From NCBI GenBank assembly GCA_030180135.1, contig CM058231.1, positions 21,207,034 to 21,271,033 on the forward strand: a DNA stretch of 64,000 nt. The letters run 5' to 3'. Below, in pieces: positions 1 to 11,877 of this stretch. The notes under the pieces were generated by a model. That model worked only from the letters and a program-made list of their open reading frames with translations. It was not told where the DNA came from and did not search any database. Every line of letters starts with the position of its first letter. The stretch's first letter is position 1. A program made the position numbers and the translations under genes. The stretch comes from Orychophragmus violaceus. Lineage: Eukaryota; Streptophyta; Magnoliopsida; Brassicales; Brassicaceae.

Positions 1-575
1 CTGGTTCCTTCTTCTCTTTTCCCTTCCTTAGCATCTGATTTCTTCCCATTGGGTATCATTTTTTTTTATCAGTGCTCTTCCCGTTATGGGGTGTACTTTG
101 AACACATTCCATGGATGCACAGGAGGTAATAGGGGTCTCTACCACTCCCACGACCACTTCGGAGCTACTAGCTCATCCTCAGTTTATCATTCTCTTTTCT
201 TTCTTTTTTTACTTTAAGGAAGGGGAGAAGGGAACCTTACTTGGATAAGTTTACAAGCTGTGTCAGAACTAACAGAGGAATCCGACTCAAGGTATACCAA
301 GCCCTTAGGTGAGAAAATTAAGTCAAAATTAAGGGTGAAGTCAGTGAAGGATTCTCTGAATACCTGAATTGATATGGGTGTCCTCAGTAGGCTGATCCGC
401 ATTGGGTTTTCTAATAGTCATAGATTGATCCTGCAAGCTCATCCCAATGGTTACTTAAGTTCCTGCAAGTGTTGTTAACTTCTCCAAAATTCATTGTTTC
501 TTACTTAAACTGTTTTGACTCGATAAAACAAATTTGGAATGATTCTAAGAAAACAAAAGCGTGCGTCAGTAGCTA

Positions 576-590
576 CCTCCCCCACACTTG
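576..590 (-). other. Internal polypurine-tract-like sequence (element C)
   Basis: On the minus strand this reads CAAGTGTGGGGGAGG, nearly the same as the true polypurine tract of A1 (22354-22367), but it lies well inside the 3' noncoding region. The matching internal copy in A1 is at 21428-21440. Confidence 0.5.
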
Positions 591-684
591 AAACACACTG
601 TCCCCAGTGGTGTCAAGCCAAGGATCAGTAAAAGAAAGAAAATGTTTAAGGGATGTGTTAGGTTCTGTCGGATTTTTACCTCTC

Positions 685-850
685 TCGCACCTGCATCGAT
701 CGTTACGCATAAATGCGACGATCGTTGCAAGGCGATTGCGATTATGAGTCAATCGTTGCACAGGTCCGCAACGATCGCTGCAATGCGATTGTCGTGTTGA
801 ATCGATCGACACACAGGAACGTGTCGATCGTTGCATTGCGATTTCGTCGG
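685..850. repeat. CGATCG-centred palindrome cassettes in the 3' region of element C
   Basis: About six CGATCG-centred words with arms of the types TTGCA, ACACA and related forms, separated by GCGATT boundary words. They follow the same layout as the cassettes in A1 and elsewhere in C. They do not lie in a convincing ORF. Confidence 0.8.
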
Positions 851-1041
851 ATCAGTCAGCATTTAGCAAGTTAGTCCGTGAGAAAATCTCAAATCTCAAA
901 CCTGAAAGCTGGAAAACATCGCAAACAGGCAAAATCAAAGCAACAGATAGTCTAGAATCAAGTATAGCATCCCAAACATAAGTATCAAGTAGAAAATCAA
1001 AAGAAAAACAGAACCGATAGTCTGAAAATGGGACTCTGATC

Positions 1042-1926
1042 TCACTCGCTCTCATCATCATTCCCATCCAAGAGATCAGTTGTGCCTGAAGTAACAAGAG
1101 TCGAAGAGCGCTGTCGACGACGACTAGCAGGAACGGGCTAATGAATCTGTGGTTGTCTCCTGCAAGTGCAGCCACGCATGAAATCCCAAATGCTCTGTAG
1201 TATACCATCCTGACGCTCTCTCCACTCGCCCTCAGACATCTCACTCACTGGTACCGAAGGAGCTGGATAATGACCAATGTCATGTGTAGCAGCAGCAGAC
1301 TCGGACGCAGGCGCAGAGGAAGAAGAAGGTCATGAAGAAGGCTCGCCTAGAGGATAGGCCATCGTAGGTACACTGCGCTGATCGTTCGTATGAGGCTGGA
1401 AACTCAAAGCAGCCAATGAATCAATCATGGTCAGATCAGCAGCAGGAAGATCTACACCACGCTTCATAGCGTTCGTGTCATAATAGACCCATATACGTCC
1501 CTCCTTCAGCCATGTAGCACTCTGCAGGTGGCTAAGATCCATGAATACCTCGCGACAATCATGCTCCGTACCCTCTAAAGGGATCCTGCAATGTCGAAAG
1601 ATGGGAGTAAGCAGACTCACCACTGTCTCAATGCCCTTCCCATCGAATTCCTTCTTCGTCAGAGGGCACAAATGATGAGAAAACACAGCTCCTAAGTTAA
1701 GTCCTCTGGTGGGATCTCTCAAATCAGTATCAGCAAACAGCTCTCTCAGCCCGATGAAGAGTACCTCCAACTCATTCTTACGCATCTTGTTCGCTTCAGC
1801 CTTACACAACAAAGTGTATCCCAGGATGCATATCACATATCGAAGAACAGGATGCCTAACCTGAATCTGCTTTGTAGTCCTCGAGCAATATCGACCATTA
1901 CCAAAATGGTCCCAGAAAAACTGAGC
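1042..1926 (-). pseudogene. Athila ORF, C-terminal part (element C), interrupted
   Basis: This continues the ORF whose N-terminal part is at 53799-54430. If one copy of the TGAGC duplication is ignored, the reading frame passes the insertion site without a shift. An open stretch runs to a TGA at 1330-1332. The frame then continues through a Ser/Ala-rich segment and a TAG at 1138-1140 to a natural-looking stop at 1042-1044. The C-terminal end (RRQPQIH, then a basic RRRQRSS patch and an acidic tail) closely matches the end of the A1 ORF at about 20835-20944, which fixes the family. The function of Athila ORFs of this type is unknown. Two nonsense codons plus the insertion make it non-functional here. 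Confidence 0.75.
1922..1926. repeat. Target-site duplication TGAGC of tandem element B (left copy)
   Basis: TGAGC immediately precedes the first B LTR (TGTGATACC...) and is repeated at 53799-53803, right after the last LTR (...GCGTTACA). The whole 51.9-kb nest therefore occupies one insertion site in element C. Confidence 0.9.
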
Positions 1927-4900
1927 TGTGATACCCCGTATCCAAAAATATGGTCAACGGGCAGAAGAAAAGTCAACAGGGGCAATAATTTTGCCAAACC
2001 CAGGGGCAAAATGGTAATTTTGCCAAAGTTCGAGACGGGCCAAATGTTCTCTTTCTAAACCATAAAGAACATTTACAAGACCAGAATTAGAAGAAACGGA
2101 GCGGAAATATGTTTTTCGGCTTATCGGTCGGAAAACCGACTAAACCGAGAAAACTTCGGAAATTCATAACGGGAGATAGAAACTCCAAATGAGATGATTC
2201 AAATTGCTAAATTCATATAAAAGCAAGGTGAATCAGTCTATGGAAGTTTGGAGATTAATGGGAATCGTTGGGTGTTTTCTAAAATAATTATCGAAGAAAC
2301 GAGCAAACCGAGCACGGGTGATTAAGAAGATTAAGGAAGGGTTATGGCGACTTGGGAGGGGATTTCTGTCACAAAATCATTCACATGAGACAGGTTTAAA
2401 GGGCAGAATGCTGCCACCTTTTCAGACTTGGTGAGGAGGATGATTTTTGGTGCATGGAACCATATTTGCATGGCATCTTCAATCACATCACTCCTCACTC
2501 TCCAAGAAAGCTCTCTCTCTCTACACTCTCTCTGCCGAGCTCTCTCCTCTCTCTCTGTGTTCATCAAGTTCATCCTCTATCTACAGAAAACTCATCAAGT
2601 TCTTGAATCTTCAAGAATCTTCTTCAAAAAGCTATGGTGTTCTTCATGACTTCTCTCACAAGAAAGGCCATAACTTTCTTGTCTTAGACTCAAATCCTCC
2701 TCTACAAAGTACAGCAGCTTCATATCACTCTCCTCTTCAATCTCCAGTCAGCCACCGTCGCCGCCGTCGCCGGAGCTCGCCGGAATCCGGCCAAGAAGCA
2801 GCCGCGGTTAGGGTTTGTAGGGATATCTCTCTCTCTTCAGCATATTTCAGTGATTCAAGGCCATGGGTGGATAGATCTGGTCTAGTGGAGCAGTTTGGTG
2901 GGTGGATGAGCTCCTGAGTCGCCGGAAAAAGCCTCCTCCGCCGAGGTCAACGGTCCGCCGCCGCCGGTCAACGCCGGAGAAGTCGCTGGAGAAGCTTTCT
3001 CGCCGCCGTGTCTTCAGCCGGTTCTTCAAGCAGTTGGTTCAGATGGGTTGGTCCAATATTGAAGCTGGTTTAGTTGGTTCTAGATCGGTTTAGGTAACCG
3101 GTCAACTCTCGGTCAACATTTTGACTTTGACCCGGTGTACCTAAACCGGTCAATTGGATTCTTGGTTTACTGGTCAACCGGTTCGGAGGAGTGGTCAACC
3201 GGTTTAGCTTGGTCAACGGTCAGTGGTCAACGGCCAGCCTCGGTCAGCGCCGGTCAACGCCGATCAACGCGTTGACTTCGGCTGGTTTTTGGTGTTGCGG
3301 TTTGTGTACGGGTGTTTGAGAAGCTTCAGGAGTTCGTGTTTGGGTATTCGGAGAGGTTCGGGTTTAGTTCGGGTTTCGGGGAATCGTATCTGCATCCAGT
3401 CCGCCATTCCGATCGATCACTGTGAGTCGGCTCAAACACCGTAGTCACATAGATCGATAAATGGGAAACCGTAGAGTTAGGATTTCATACCCGGTTGTGA
3501 TGAATCGAATTGAAAATTGGTTGATTGAATTAACATTAAACCGGCTAGGGTTAAAGACGCATGTTTGACTTAAACGGATTAAACCTGTTGAGTGCCGTTA
3601 GGTTGATAGTAACGTTGCGTGATGCATTCATATAGTCGTTGCATGATTAAGGCCGTATATGCATATATATGTAAGTAAAGAACTGTATTGAATGAATTTA
3701 AATACGGGAATTAAGACGAGTTAAAATATGCAATGAAACCTAACGAACGTTTAGAGTATGGAACGATATCGGGTTTTACCGAGAAGAAATGAATTAAGTT
3801 AATGAAAGATGAGACGTCGGGGAGTCTAGTAAGCTACTAGCTCTAAACCGACGGATCGGGAATTGTTAAAAGATTCTTAGGAAAGATTAAGAGTGAGAAG
3901 TGTGGTGACTGGTGAACCGTCTACGGATTAGCAATCCGCTAATCCAAGGTAGCGGGCGGAAGTTGGTTAAAAGACGTTAGCAACCCTAATAGGCCTGATT
4001 GTGTGTTGATTGTGTGATTGTATTGTTGTGTGGTTGTGGTTGACCTTTTTGTGCAGGCCTTTAGATCGTTTCGGTGTTGGGCCGAGCGATCGGTGTAGAT
4101 ACTTAACCTGGTAATGGGACCGGTTAAGTCGTAACCGCTAACTCGGTATGGTGCTGAGTCAGGGGGCGGTGTGGTGTATGTGAGTAGACTTGCGGGAAGC
4201 GGTGTTGATTTGATAGTTGTTGTTGATTGAAATTGATTGTTAGAGTCCAAGTGAGTCTGCGTGTTTACATTTCTGCACTAGGACTCTAGGGTGCGTTAGA
4301 TCCCGCAAGTCTAGGTGTTTGGATACGTTCCGGTACTTCCGACCCGATTGGATCCTCGGGTATTTGCCTAATCGGGTCATGGTGATTCCGGTTATGGCGT
4401 TAACCTACTGAGTGACGCCGGTAGGTGTGTGTTCCGGACAGAGAACGGTGTCCTAGTCGTTGGACCTTGTGTGGATGGCTATAAGTCGTGGGTTAGTTGC
4501 GATATCGGTAACGGTGGAAACCCGTGGAAGTTACCAAGATCATAGGGGCCCAGCGTGGTGTTTTGGTGTAGTTGGTGTTGCGCGATAGATAGATCAAGTC
4601 GCTATCGGGAACACGTGCCGCAGTGCTACCGATTTCCTCTAATCACCTTCTCTTTCTTTTGGCAATTGATTGTGTGTGGGCTCGACACGACGTGGTAGTG
4701 CGTGATCGGCTATTTGTTATGATTGATTGTTATTTTGGGGTTTTCGGGCGGGAATCTATAGATGATAGATAGATTAGAAGCCTTAGGAGCCGATTCACTG
4801 GGTGATCTTAGATCGCTCATTAGACTCTTTTTATGTTTTCAGGTTAAGCAGCGACGGACGCGGGGGGGGGGGGTCCTCGGTGTAGTTTCAGGATGGCTTG

Positions 4901-5319
4901 TGGCGGGGTTTTTGATCCGATGGTTTTGGGTTTTTCTCTCGGTTTGGCTTGGCGCCACTTTTGTATTGATTTGCGTGTTGATTGTTTATTGATGAAAACG
5001 ATTTGTAAAGTGACGATTAAACGTTGTGCTGAACGTTTAATTTACTCATAAATGAATATGCTTTCCTGATATTGTGTTTCGTCCGAACGGACACAACTCA
5101 AAGAAGTAGTGCAAGGCGATCGACTTGTACTATGGAAGTGAGGATAGCGGAGTCAAGGATGGGTTAGTGCGAGCCTTTTTCTCAAACCGATCTGTCTCTG
5201 GCTTCGTCCTGTGACGAACGTTTCCTGTTAGACTTGCTCGGATTCGATCGGTCATATTCTTGTTTGATTGTTGGCCGGTCAGCTCGACGGTCAGCGGAGA
5301 ATGGAAAAGGGGCGTTACA
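1927..5319 (+). repeat. Element B LTR 1 (3393 bp)
   Basis: It starts TGTGATACCCC and ends GGGGCGTTACA, with TGT/ACA ends, and is followed by the primer site. It aligns along its length with LTR 3. LTR 1 lacks a block of about 85-90 bp present in LTR 3 near 52850-52935. It contains CT-rich microsatellite DNA near 2513-2560, a GGTCAA-rich block, and a 12-G run at 4862-4873. No long coding region is credible in it. Confidence 0.9.
2944..3275 (+). promoter_or_regulatory. Cluster of GGTCAA (W-box-like) words in B LTR 1
   Basis: About ten copies of GGTCAA, plus a TTGACC on the opposite strand, occur within about 330 bp. TTGACC/T is the core bound by plant WRKY factors. Equivalent clusters are in LTR 2 (about 9473-9830) and LTR 3 (about 51357-51690). 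The words are seen directly; a role in transcription is inferred. Confidence 0.45.
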
Positions 5320-5325
5320 GAAAGG

Positions 5326-5338
5326 TGGTATCAGAGCA
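5326..5338 (+). other. Primer-binding site of B unit 1 (tRNA-iMet type)
   Basis: TGGTATCAGAGCA lies seven bases after the LTR end. This is the usual plant primer site complementary to the 3' end of initiator tRNA-Met. Confidence 0.85.
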
Positions 5339-5594
5339 TGGTTCTGCATGGGTTTCGAAGTTGTTCATTTCTGAGTGTTTTCCGTGGTTTTATCGAGTCA
5401 AAATTGTGTCATACCCAAGCATCCATTAAGAAACCGAGTTGCGTCTGTAACTCCGGGGTTGGGATGGGATAGGAATTTGTGTTATTTGTGAACTAATGTT
5501 TATTTGTGTTGTTGATTGCAGTCAGTAGCAGCATGTCCCTGGATGTATTGTGTGTGGGTGTGTGCATTGGGTGTGAGAGATTGCAGCGAGCAGT

Positions 5595-7107
5595 ATGGGT
5601 GAGCGTCGGATGACACGGGCAGAGTATCAGGCTCTGGTGGACCAGCATCAGGCAGGTCTGAGGGTAGCACTGCAGGGACAGTCGCAGGGTTCTCAGATAT
5701 CAGATCGACCGCTAGTTGTTCCCCGAGTGCATCAGGGAGCGAGAGCAGCAGCTGTAGATTGGAGGCCGTTACCTGATCCATTACCTCCTTCCCTACATGA
5801 CGACGCAGGTACCGCAGACCCGACCGCAGGAGTGAAGGGATATTTGGTATTCGCTGATTATGAGTTGCCGCCATTTCCACCTCAGTTTGAGGCGCATATG
5901 GTACCACCAGCGATACAGCCGCCGATGCATGAGGCACGTGATGTGCCGTTACCCTTCAGCTTACATGAGTCAGATTTCATTCCACTTGGTGGGGAGGACT
6001 TTCGGTTGGAACCGTTACACGCAGCTCTCGACATGGACATGGATCCGATAGACCCGGAGCAGCATGTGCAGTGGGCAGATGGAGATACTTGGAGACGTTC
6101 TTGAGCAGCAAATTGGACCGCATTATCCGCCAGGATCGCCACAGAAGTCAGGAGCACCATCACCCGATTTCACCGAGCCACTTTCAGCGATGGAGCCAGT
6201 ATCAGGGGTCGAGCCGATGTCGACGTCAGGGTCGGATACGCAGTTTGAGTCGGTTACATCACCAGAGGCACCACCGACCGAGCCAGTTGCGTCACCAGAT
6301 ATTCCACCAGCAGACACGCCAGACTCGCTACCGCCTATGCATGTATACCGGGCGTGTAGCGCCTGCGGAGTTCAGGGCTTCCATTTGTATTGGTGTTCAC
6401 GACCAGTTGATCCGCGCTATCGCGAGACGTATCAGCCGGTGCCGAGCCCATATTATTGTCAGGTGTGTGGTATGGACGGTCATCTTGCGCCTATTTGTCC
6501 GATCGCGGGGACCGGACCACTTATGTCAGACGCAGAGCCGTATCGTGCCCCATTGCCTGAGGAGTATCGACCTGGACCGAGTCGCCGAGACACTGAGCTT
6601 ATTCGGCAGTCAGTTATCCAGCAGCCAGCTGCGCAGTCACCTGTAGCGCAGCCACCATTAGTGCAGCCACCGAGACCATCGAGGACTTGCAGGAGGTGTG
6701 GAGATGAGGGTCATAGAGAATCTGTTTGTTCCCGTCGGTCCTGTTCTCGTCGGTCCCACTCAGCGCCAGTCATTTTTCAGACATGTGGAGTGCAGGGACA
6801 TCGAGCAGCCGAGTGTTTTCAGGAGCCTTCTTCGGGGTCTGTTTCCTCCTGTCAGCTAAGTGGAGAGACAGATCATCAGGCAGCAGCTTGTTACCGTGGG
6901 CCAGGCCCAGCGCCCCTTCCGGTTTGTCAGCTTTGTGGCCGCAGAGGTCAGGTAGCGCAGTTGTGTCCGATGGCAGAGCCGCAGCAGGTTGGAGCGCCGA
7001 CCAGAGATGCACGCCCACCACACCCTCCCGGCGCACCTGCCAGTGGTTACCACCGCGAGCCGCGATGCCGTGTGTGTTTGGCATTCCGGTCGTGTTGGGG
7101 CTGTTAG
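5595..7107 (+). pseudogene. Multi-zinc-knuckle protein of element B, unit 1 (frameshifted)
   Basis: The ATG at 5595 opens a frame with an N-terminal third rich in Gln, Pro and acidic residues. A deletion of about 17 bp near 6075, relative to the unit 2 copy, shifts the frame, which then continues to the stop at 7105-7107. The C-terminal half has a first CCHC-like group with unusual spacing (C-X2-C-X5-H-X3-C), then five groups of the form C-X2-C-X4-H-X4-C. They are linked by Pro/Gln-rich stretches, and a Cys-rich tail follows. In this copy the fifth group has lost its second Cys and the sixth its His. CCHC knuckles bind nucleic acid in Gag nucleocapsids, but no canonical capsid domain was recognised. 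A nucleic-acid-binding Gag-derived protein is the best guess. Confidence 0.65.
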
Positions 7108-8539
7108 GTTTAGGATAGTTAGACCAGGTAAGTTGGGCACTAACTATGTTGTTGTTGTGTGTATCTAGATCGTCGATTCTCGCATGTTGTTTCAGATGTC
7201 TCCAGGGTATGATGGTATTTTGGGGTTAGGGTGTTTGACGACGGACGTCTCATGGTTGTATAAACATGTGTGTGTTGTTGTTCTTATGTATGTATGTGAT
7301 GCAGAACTGTTCTACTTATCATTATGGCTTACGTAGTAATTATTTGCATACGTGTGATGGTTTTGGATGCAAATGAATTACCATGTGAAGTCTAATGATG
7401 AGCGGAACTGATGACTGTTCATCATGACCTAAACCCAGACTGACGACATATCCGGAGCGATCTAGTGATTGCTTGGCTGTGTGTGGTAATTGTTTGCTTT
7501 TGTTTTAATTGCTTGCGTGTTTTATCTAATGCTTGAGTGGTGCATTGGATAATTAGGGTTGTGTTTCATTTGTGGTGTAGCACTATGAAAGTGCTAGTTT
7601 GTATGGCATGCATAGCATGTGCGGAGTGTGAGTGGAGGTGGTAAGGTATTGGGGTGATTAGTTTTAATTTTATCGCAATCGTTAGTTTGTTGCGAATAGA
7701 AGTGTTAGAACCTTTTCGTTTACGGTGTTGAGCTAACTTGAGTATGGTTGTAATCGACTGTCAATTCACGAGAGAGTGGAATTATAGAATATCGTTACTT
7801 AATCATGAGTGACCATTGGGTACATGATTAATTAACTATATCTCTATGAGGAAGTGATATCGAGGGATAGACTGGTTTGAATTTCACCGCTCCAGTGAAA
7901 GTTGTTGTGTTAAATGTAGGACGGAATGGCCGATGCGATACGAATGCGACACCGAACCCGGACCCGAAAGCGAGATGGAGTGGCAAGACGTCGCGAAACA
8001 AGGAGACCGGACCGTGAAGCAGTAGTAGACATCGTCAGAGGGAATGTGTCAGTATAGAGCAGCGGAAAGAGCGAAGCGATTGGGATGATGAGTTAGCACA
8101 GAGATTTGGCAAAGAAGATCAATGTTACTATTGAAAGCAGTCAGACGGAAGCAAATGATCAGATTTTCGAAGAGTGTCCCAGGGAAGAAGAAGGAAAGTC
8201 ACAATCAGAAAAATGTGGAGGTCGTACCAAAGTGGGGAAGTCAGAAGTAAGAATCAGAGCAGAGAAGTTAACAGGGAATGAAACCAGCGGTCGAGATTGA
8301 CGGAGACAGGCAAGAGGGAAGCAGAGGAAAGTATACAAGACTATGAGCAAGAGTGGAATGGTTGCTGAGATCAGTGGGATAGAATGGTATGAGACATAAG
8401 GGTCGCCTTAACGTCAGGTGTCAGTGATATGCTGTAGAGATCGGGGAAGGTAACGATGCAATAAAGAACGGAGCAACTTGCAGGGTTTGGAACCGATTCA
8501 AAGTCTGGTAGTGACGGATAATTCGGGGACCGAATTCCT
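7108..8539 (+). other. Noncoding internal region of B unit 1
   Basis: No credible ORF. This stretch is co-linear with 41281-41597 plus 49154-50300 in unit 2. Protease, reverse transcriptase and integrase, expected here in an autonomous element, are absent. Confidence 0.7.
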
Positions 8540-8554
8540 GTAAGTGGGGAAGAA
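8540..8554 (+). other. Polypurine tract of B unit 1
   Basis: GTAAGTGGGGAAGAA directly abuts LTR 2. The same tract abuts LTR 3 at 50301-50315. Confidence 0.8.
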
Positions 8555-10420
8555 TGTGATACCCTGTATCCAAAAATATAGTCAACGGGCAGAAGAAAAG
8601 TCAACATGGGCAAAACCGTAATTTTGCCAAACCCAAGGGCAAAATGGTAATTTTGCCAAAGTTTGAGACGGAAGCCGATACGGGCCAAATGTTCTATTTC
8701 TAAACCATAAAGAACATTTACAAGACCATAATTAGAAGAAACGGAGCGGAAATGTGTTTTTCGGCTAATCGGTCGGAAAACCGACTAAACCGAGAAAACT
8801 TCGGAAATTCATAACGGGAGCTAGGAAACTCCAAATGAGATGATTCAAATTGCTAAATTCATATAAAAGCAGGGAGAAGGGTTATGGCGACTTGGGAGTG
8901 GTTTTTTGTCACAAAATCATTCACATGAGACAGGTGTAAAGGGCAGAAGGCTGCCACCTTTTCAGACTTGGTGAGGAGGATGATTTTTGATGCATGGAAC
9001 CATATTTGCATGGCATCTTCAATCACATCACTCCTCACTCTCCAAGAAATCTCTCTCTCTCTCTCTACACTCTCTCTGTCGAGCTCTCTCCTCTCTCTCT
9101 GTGTTCATCAAGTTCATCCTCCATCTCCAGAAAACTCATCAAGTTCTTGAATCTTCAAAAATCTTCTTCAAAAAGCTATGGTGTTCTTCATGACTTCTCT
9201 CACATGAAAGGCCATAACTTTCTTGTCTTAGACTCAAATCCTCCTCTACAAAGTCCAGCAGCTTCATCTCACCCTCCTCTTCAATCTCCAGTCAGCCACC
9301 TTCGCCGCTGTGTCCGGAGCACACCGGAATCCGGCCAAGAAGCAGCCACGGTTAGGGTTTGTAGGGATAAGAGATTTCAGTGATTCAAGGCCATGGGTGG
9401 ATAGATCTGGTCTAGTGGAGCAGTTTGGTGGGTGGATGAGCTCCTAAGTCGCCGGAAAAAGCCTCCTCCGCCGTGGTCAACGGTCCGCCACCGCCGGTCA
9501 ACGTCGGAGAAGTCGCCGGAGAAGCCTTCTCGCCGCCGTGTCTTCAGCCGGTTCTTCAAGCAGTTGGTTCAGATGGGTTGGTCCAAGATTGAAGCTGGTT
9601 TAGTTGGTTCTAGATCGGTTTAGGTAACCGGTCAACTCTCGGTCAAGATTTTGACTTTGACCCGGTTTACCTAAACCGGTCAATTGGATTCTTGGTTTAC
9701 TGGTCAACCGGTTCAGAGGAGTGGTCAACCGGTTTAGCTTGGTCAACGGACAGTGGTCAACGGTCAGTGGTCAACGGTCAATGGTCAGCCTCGGTCAACG
9801 GCCGGTTAACGCCATGGCCAACGAGTTGACTCCGGCCGGTTTTTGGTGTTGCGGTTTGTGTACGGGTGTTCGGGAAGCTTCAGGAGTTCGTGTTCGGGTA
9901 TTCGGAGAGGTTCGGGTTTAGTTCGGGGGAATCGTATATGCATCCGGTCTGCCATTCTGATCGATCACTGTGAGTCGGCTCAAACACCGTAGTCATATAG
10001 ATCGATAAATGGGAAACCGTAGAGTTAGGATTGCATACCCGGTTGTGATGAATCGAATTGAAAATTGGTTGATTGAATTAACGTTAAACCGGCTAGGGTT
10101 AAAGATGCATGTTAGACTTAAACGGATTAAATCGTAGGGGCCCAGCGTGGTGTTTTGTTGTAGTTGGTGTTGCGCGATAGATAGATCGAGTGGCTATCGG
10201 GAACATGTGCCGCAGTGCTCCCGATTTCCTCTAATCACCTTCTCTTTCTTTTGGCAATTGATTGTGTGTGGGCTCGACACGACGTGGTAGTGCTTGATCG
10301 GCTATTTGTTATGATTGATTGTTATTTTGGGGTTTTCGAGCGGGAATCTATAGATGATAGATAGATTAGAAGCCTTAGTGGGGAGCCGATTCACTGGATA
10401 GATTAAGCAGCGATGGACGC

Positions 10421-10446
10421 GGGGGGGGGGGGGGGGGGGGGGGGGG
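10421..10446 (+). repeat. Run of 26 G in B LTR 2
   Basis: A 26-base G homopolymer. The same position is a 12-G run in LTR 1 (4862-4873) and LTR 3 (53341-53352). Its length may also be affected by sequencing or assembly error. Confidence 0.8.
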
Positions 10447-10522
10447 AATCCTCGGTGTAGTTTCGGGATGGCTTTTGGCGGGGTTTTTGATTCGATGGTT
10501 TTGGGTTTTTCTCTCGGTTCGG

Positions 10523-10562
10523 TGATATATCATGGTTTTTACCGGTTTTATGCCATGATATA
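10523..10562 (+). promoter_or_regulatory. Terminal inverted repeat (hairpin) at the A1 LTR start
   Basis: TATATCATGG near 10526-10535 is complementary to CCATGATATA at 10553-10562, with a short loop between them. A2 has the same arms (13649-13688). Element C has TATACCATGG paired with CCATGGTATA (59368-59406), a T-to-C change balanced by A-to-G in the other arm. Confidence 0.65.
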
Positions 10563-10850
10563 ATTGTGTTTTAGTGTTCTTTTGTGTTCTTTTAGAGTCT
10601 TTTACAGGTATAATCAGGTTTGGAGCAGAATTGGAGATATTGGAGCATTTTGGGGAATTTTGGAGTGCTTGGCCGAGAGATTGAGCTCACTGTCCGATTT
10701 TGAGATCATGCATCGATCGACACACCTTTGGTGTCGATCGACACACTAGCGAGTTGGGCCGATTACGGCGGTTTAATGAAGATTCAAGATTTTGCACTTT
10801 GGCCCAGAAGTTTCCAGTATTTACAAAGAAGCCCCAGCCGAGATTATGCC

Positions 10851-10857
10851 TATATAA
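10851..10857 (+). promoter_or_regulatory. Probable TATA box in the A1 5' LTR
   Basis: TATATAA within GCCTATATAATTA. A2 has the same context (GCCTATATAATAG) at 13975 and 17546. It is likely the core promoter of these LTRs. Confidence 0.55.
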
Positions 10858-11724
10858 TTAGGATTTTGGTGTTTATTTTAAATAAGCTTTCATACTTAGA
10901 GCTAAGAGATTTTTAGAGCTGTTGGGGCTAATCTATTCCTGTACTTCATCTATTTTGGAGAAGATTTCGAACCCCTTTATCTATTTAATTTCTTATATGC
11001 AATCTATTAATTCTATGATTTCTGTTTCATTAATCATGTCTGAGTAGATTCATAGTTAGGTTTAGGGTTTCTCATTAAGGATTTCATGACTTGCTAGACT
11101 TGTTTAATTCAGTTAAGGATTCACATGAATAGAATGTTCTTCGATCTAAATTGTGCTTAATGCTAGTTCTAACCTGATCAATTAGAATCTAGATCTTAGG
11201 TTGCTAAATACGACACGAGAGTGTGGTTTAGAATCTGAACTATTTAGGTTGAGCAATTTAATTATTCGCAAAGAGATTTGGCTTAGTTTAATTGTGAACA
11301 TATCGAACTTGAAATTAATGCTGGTTTAATCTGTTAGTAATTGCAAAGAGATTTGGATTACTGCACTTAGACTTAGAGAATTCTCGCAAAGAGATTTGGT
11401 TAATTCTATATCCGTGATTTGAGTTCTAGAACTGTGCTTAATTAGATCATGGCTGATTGATTTGTCTGCTTGTCTGATTTCCTGAGAACGCCCTAGACTT
11501 AGCGCCTTTAAATTGACTGCTTTCACCACCAACAATCTGCTACTTGTTTACTTTCTTGCTTTGCTATTTAGTTTACTACAAATTGCCTTCTTCTTAGTTT
11601 AAATTCCTACGGTTCTTTATCTATCGAGACCAGAGTCTCTGTGGATTCGATACCCTATATATTACAATCACTTAACTGTGCACTTGCAGTAGAATAGGAT
11701 TAAAACCTGACCCTATCAAGTTTT

Positions 11725-11742
11725 TGGCGCCGTTGCCGGGGA
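11725..11742 (+). other. A1 primer-binding site (tRNA-Asp type)
   Basis: TGGCGCCGTTGCCGGGGA is complementary to the 3' end of plant tRNA-Asp including CCA, the primer known for Athila elements. Confidence 0.88.
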
Positions 11743-11877
11743 CTCTTAGAGTCTTCGATAGGATCGAACTTAGGGTTTTTACTAGGATTTTTTATTTTCG
11801 TTTCGTTTCGTTTTGTTTTTATTTTAAGTAACTAATTTTCTCTGTTTTCTCTCTGTCGCAGGTACCGATTTCGCTTT

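Larger units (their letters stand above)
1..1926 (-). mobile_element. Element C, left part: 3' half of an Athila-like non-autonomous LTR retrotransposon
   Basis: This is the downstream half of an Athila-like element read on the minus strand; its 5' half is at 53799-59406. The two halves are separated by the tandem element B and share the 5-bp duplication TGAGC at 1922-1926 and 53799-53803. Positions 1042-1926 hold the C-terminal part of the Athila ORF. Positions 1-1041 are its 3' noncoding region, and 1-560 resemble, in reverse complement, the 3' region of element A1 (about 21400-22020). The 3' LTR lies beyond the left edge. Assignment rests on co-linearity with A1 and on the duplication. Confidence 0.85.
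10523..11718 (+). repeat. A1 5' LTR (1196 bp)
   Basis: It begins TGATATATCATGG and ends CCCTATCA, followed by the primer site. It contains a terminal hairpin, one CGATCG palindrome pair at about 10708-10748 and a TATA-like sequence at 10851. Confidence 0.92.

Noticed and set aside
2331..3093. Repeated 60-130-codon ORFs in the B LTRs (also 8968-9623 and 50759-51506)
   Set aside because: They lie in several overlapping frames in CT-rich and GCCGG-rich LTR DNA and show no domain. They recur only because the LTR recurs.
5595..7107. Host zinc-finger gene
   Set aside because: It lies between an LTR primer site and a polypurine tract and is duplicated with the element, so it is an element gene.
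11725..11742. tRNA-Asp gene fragment
   Set aside because: Only the 18 bases complementary to the tRNA 3' end are present, right after an LTR. That is a primer-binding site.
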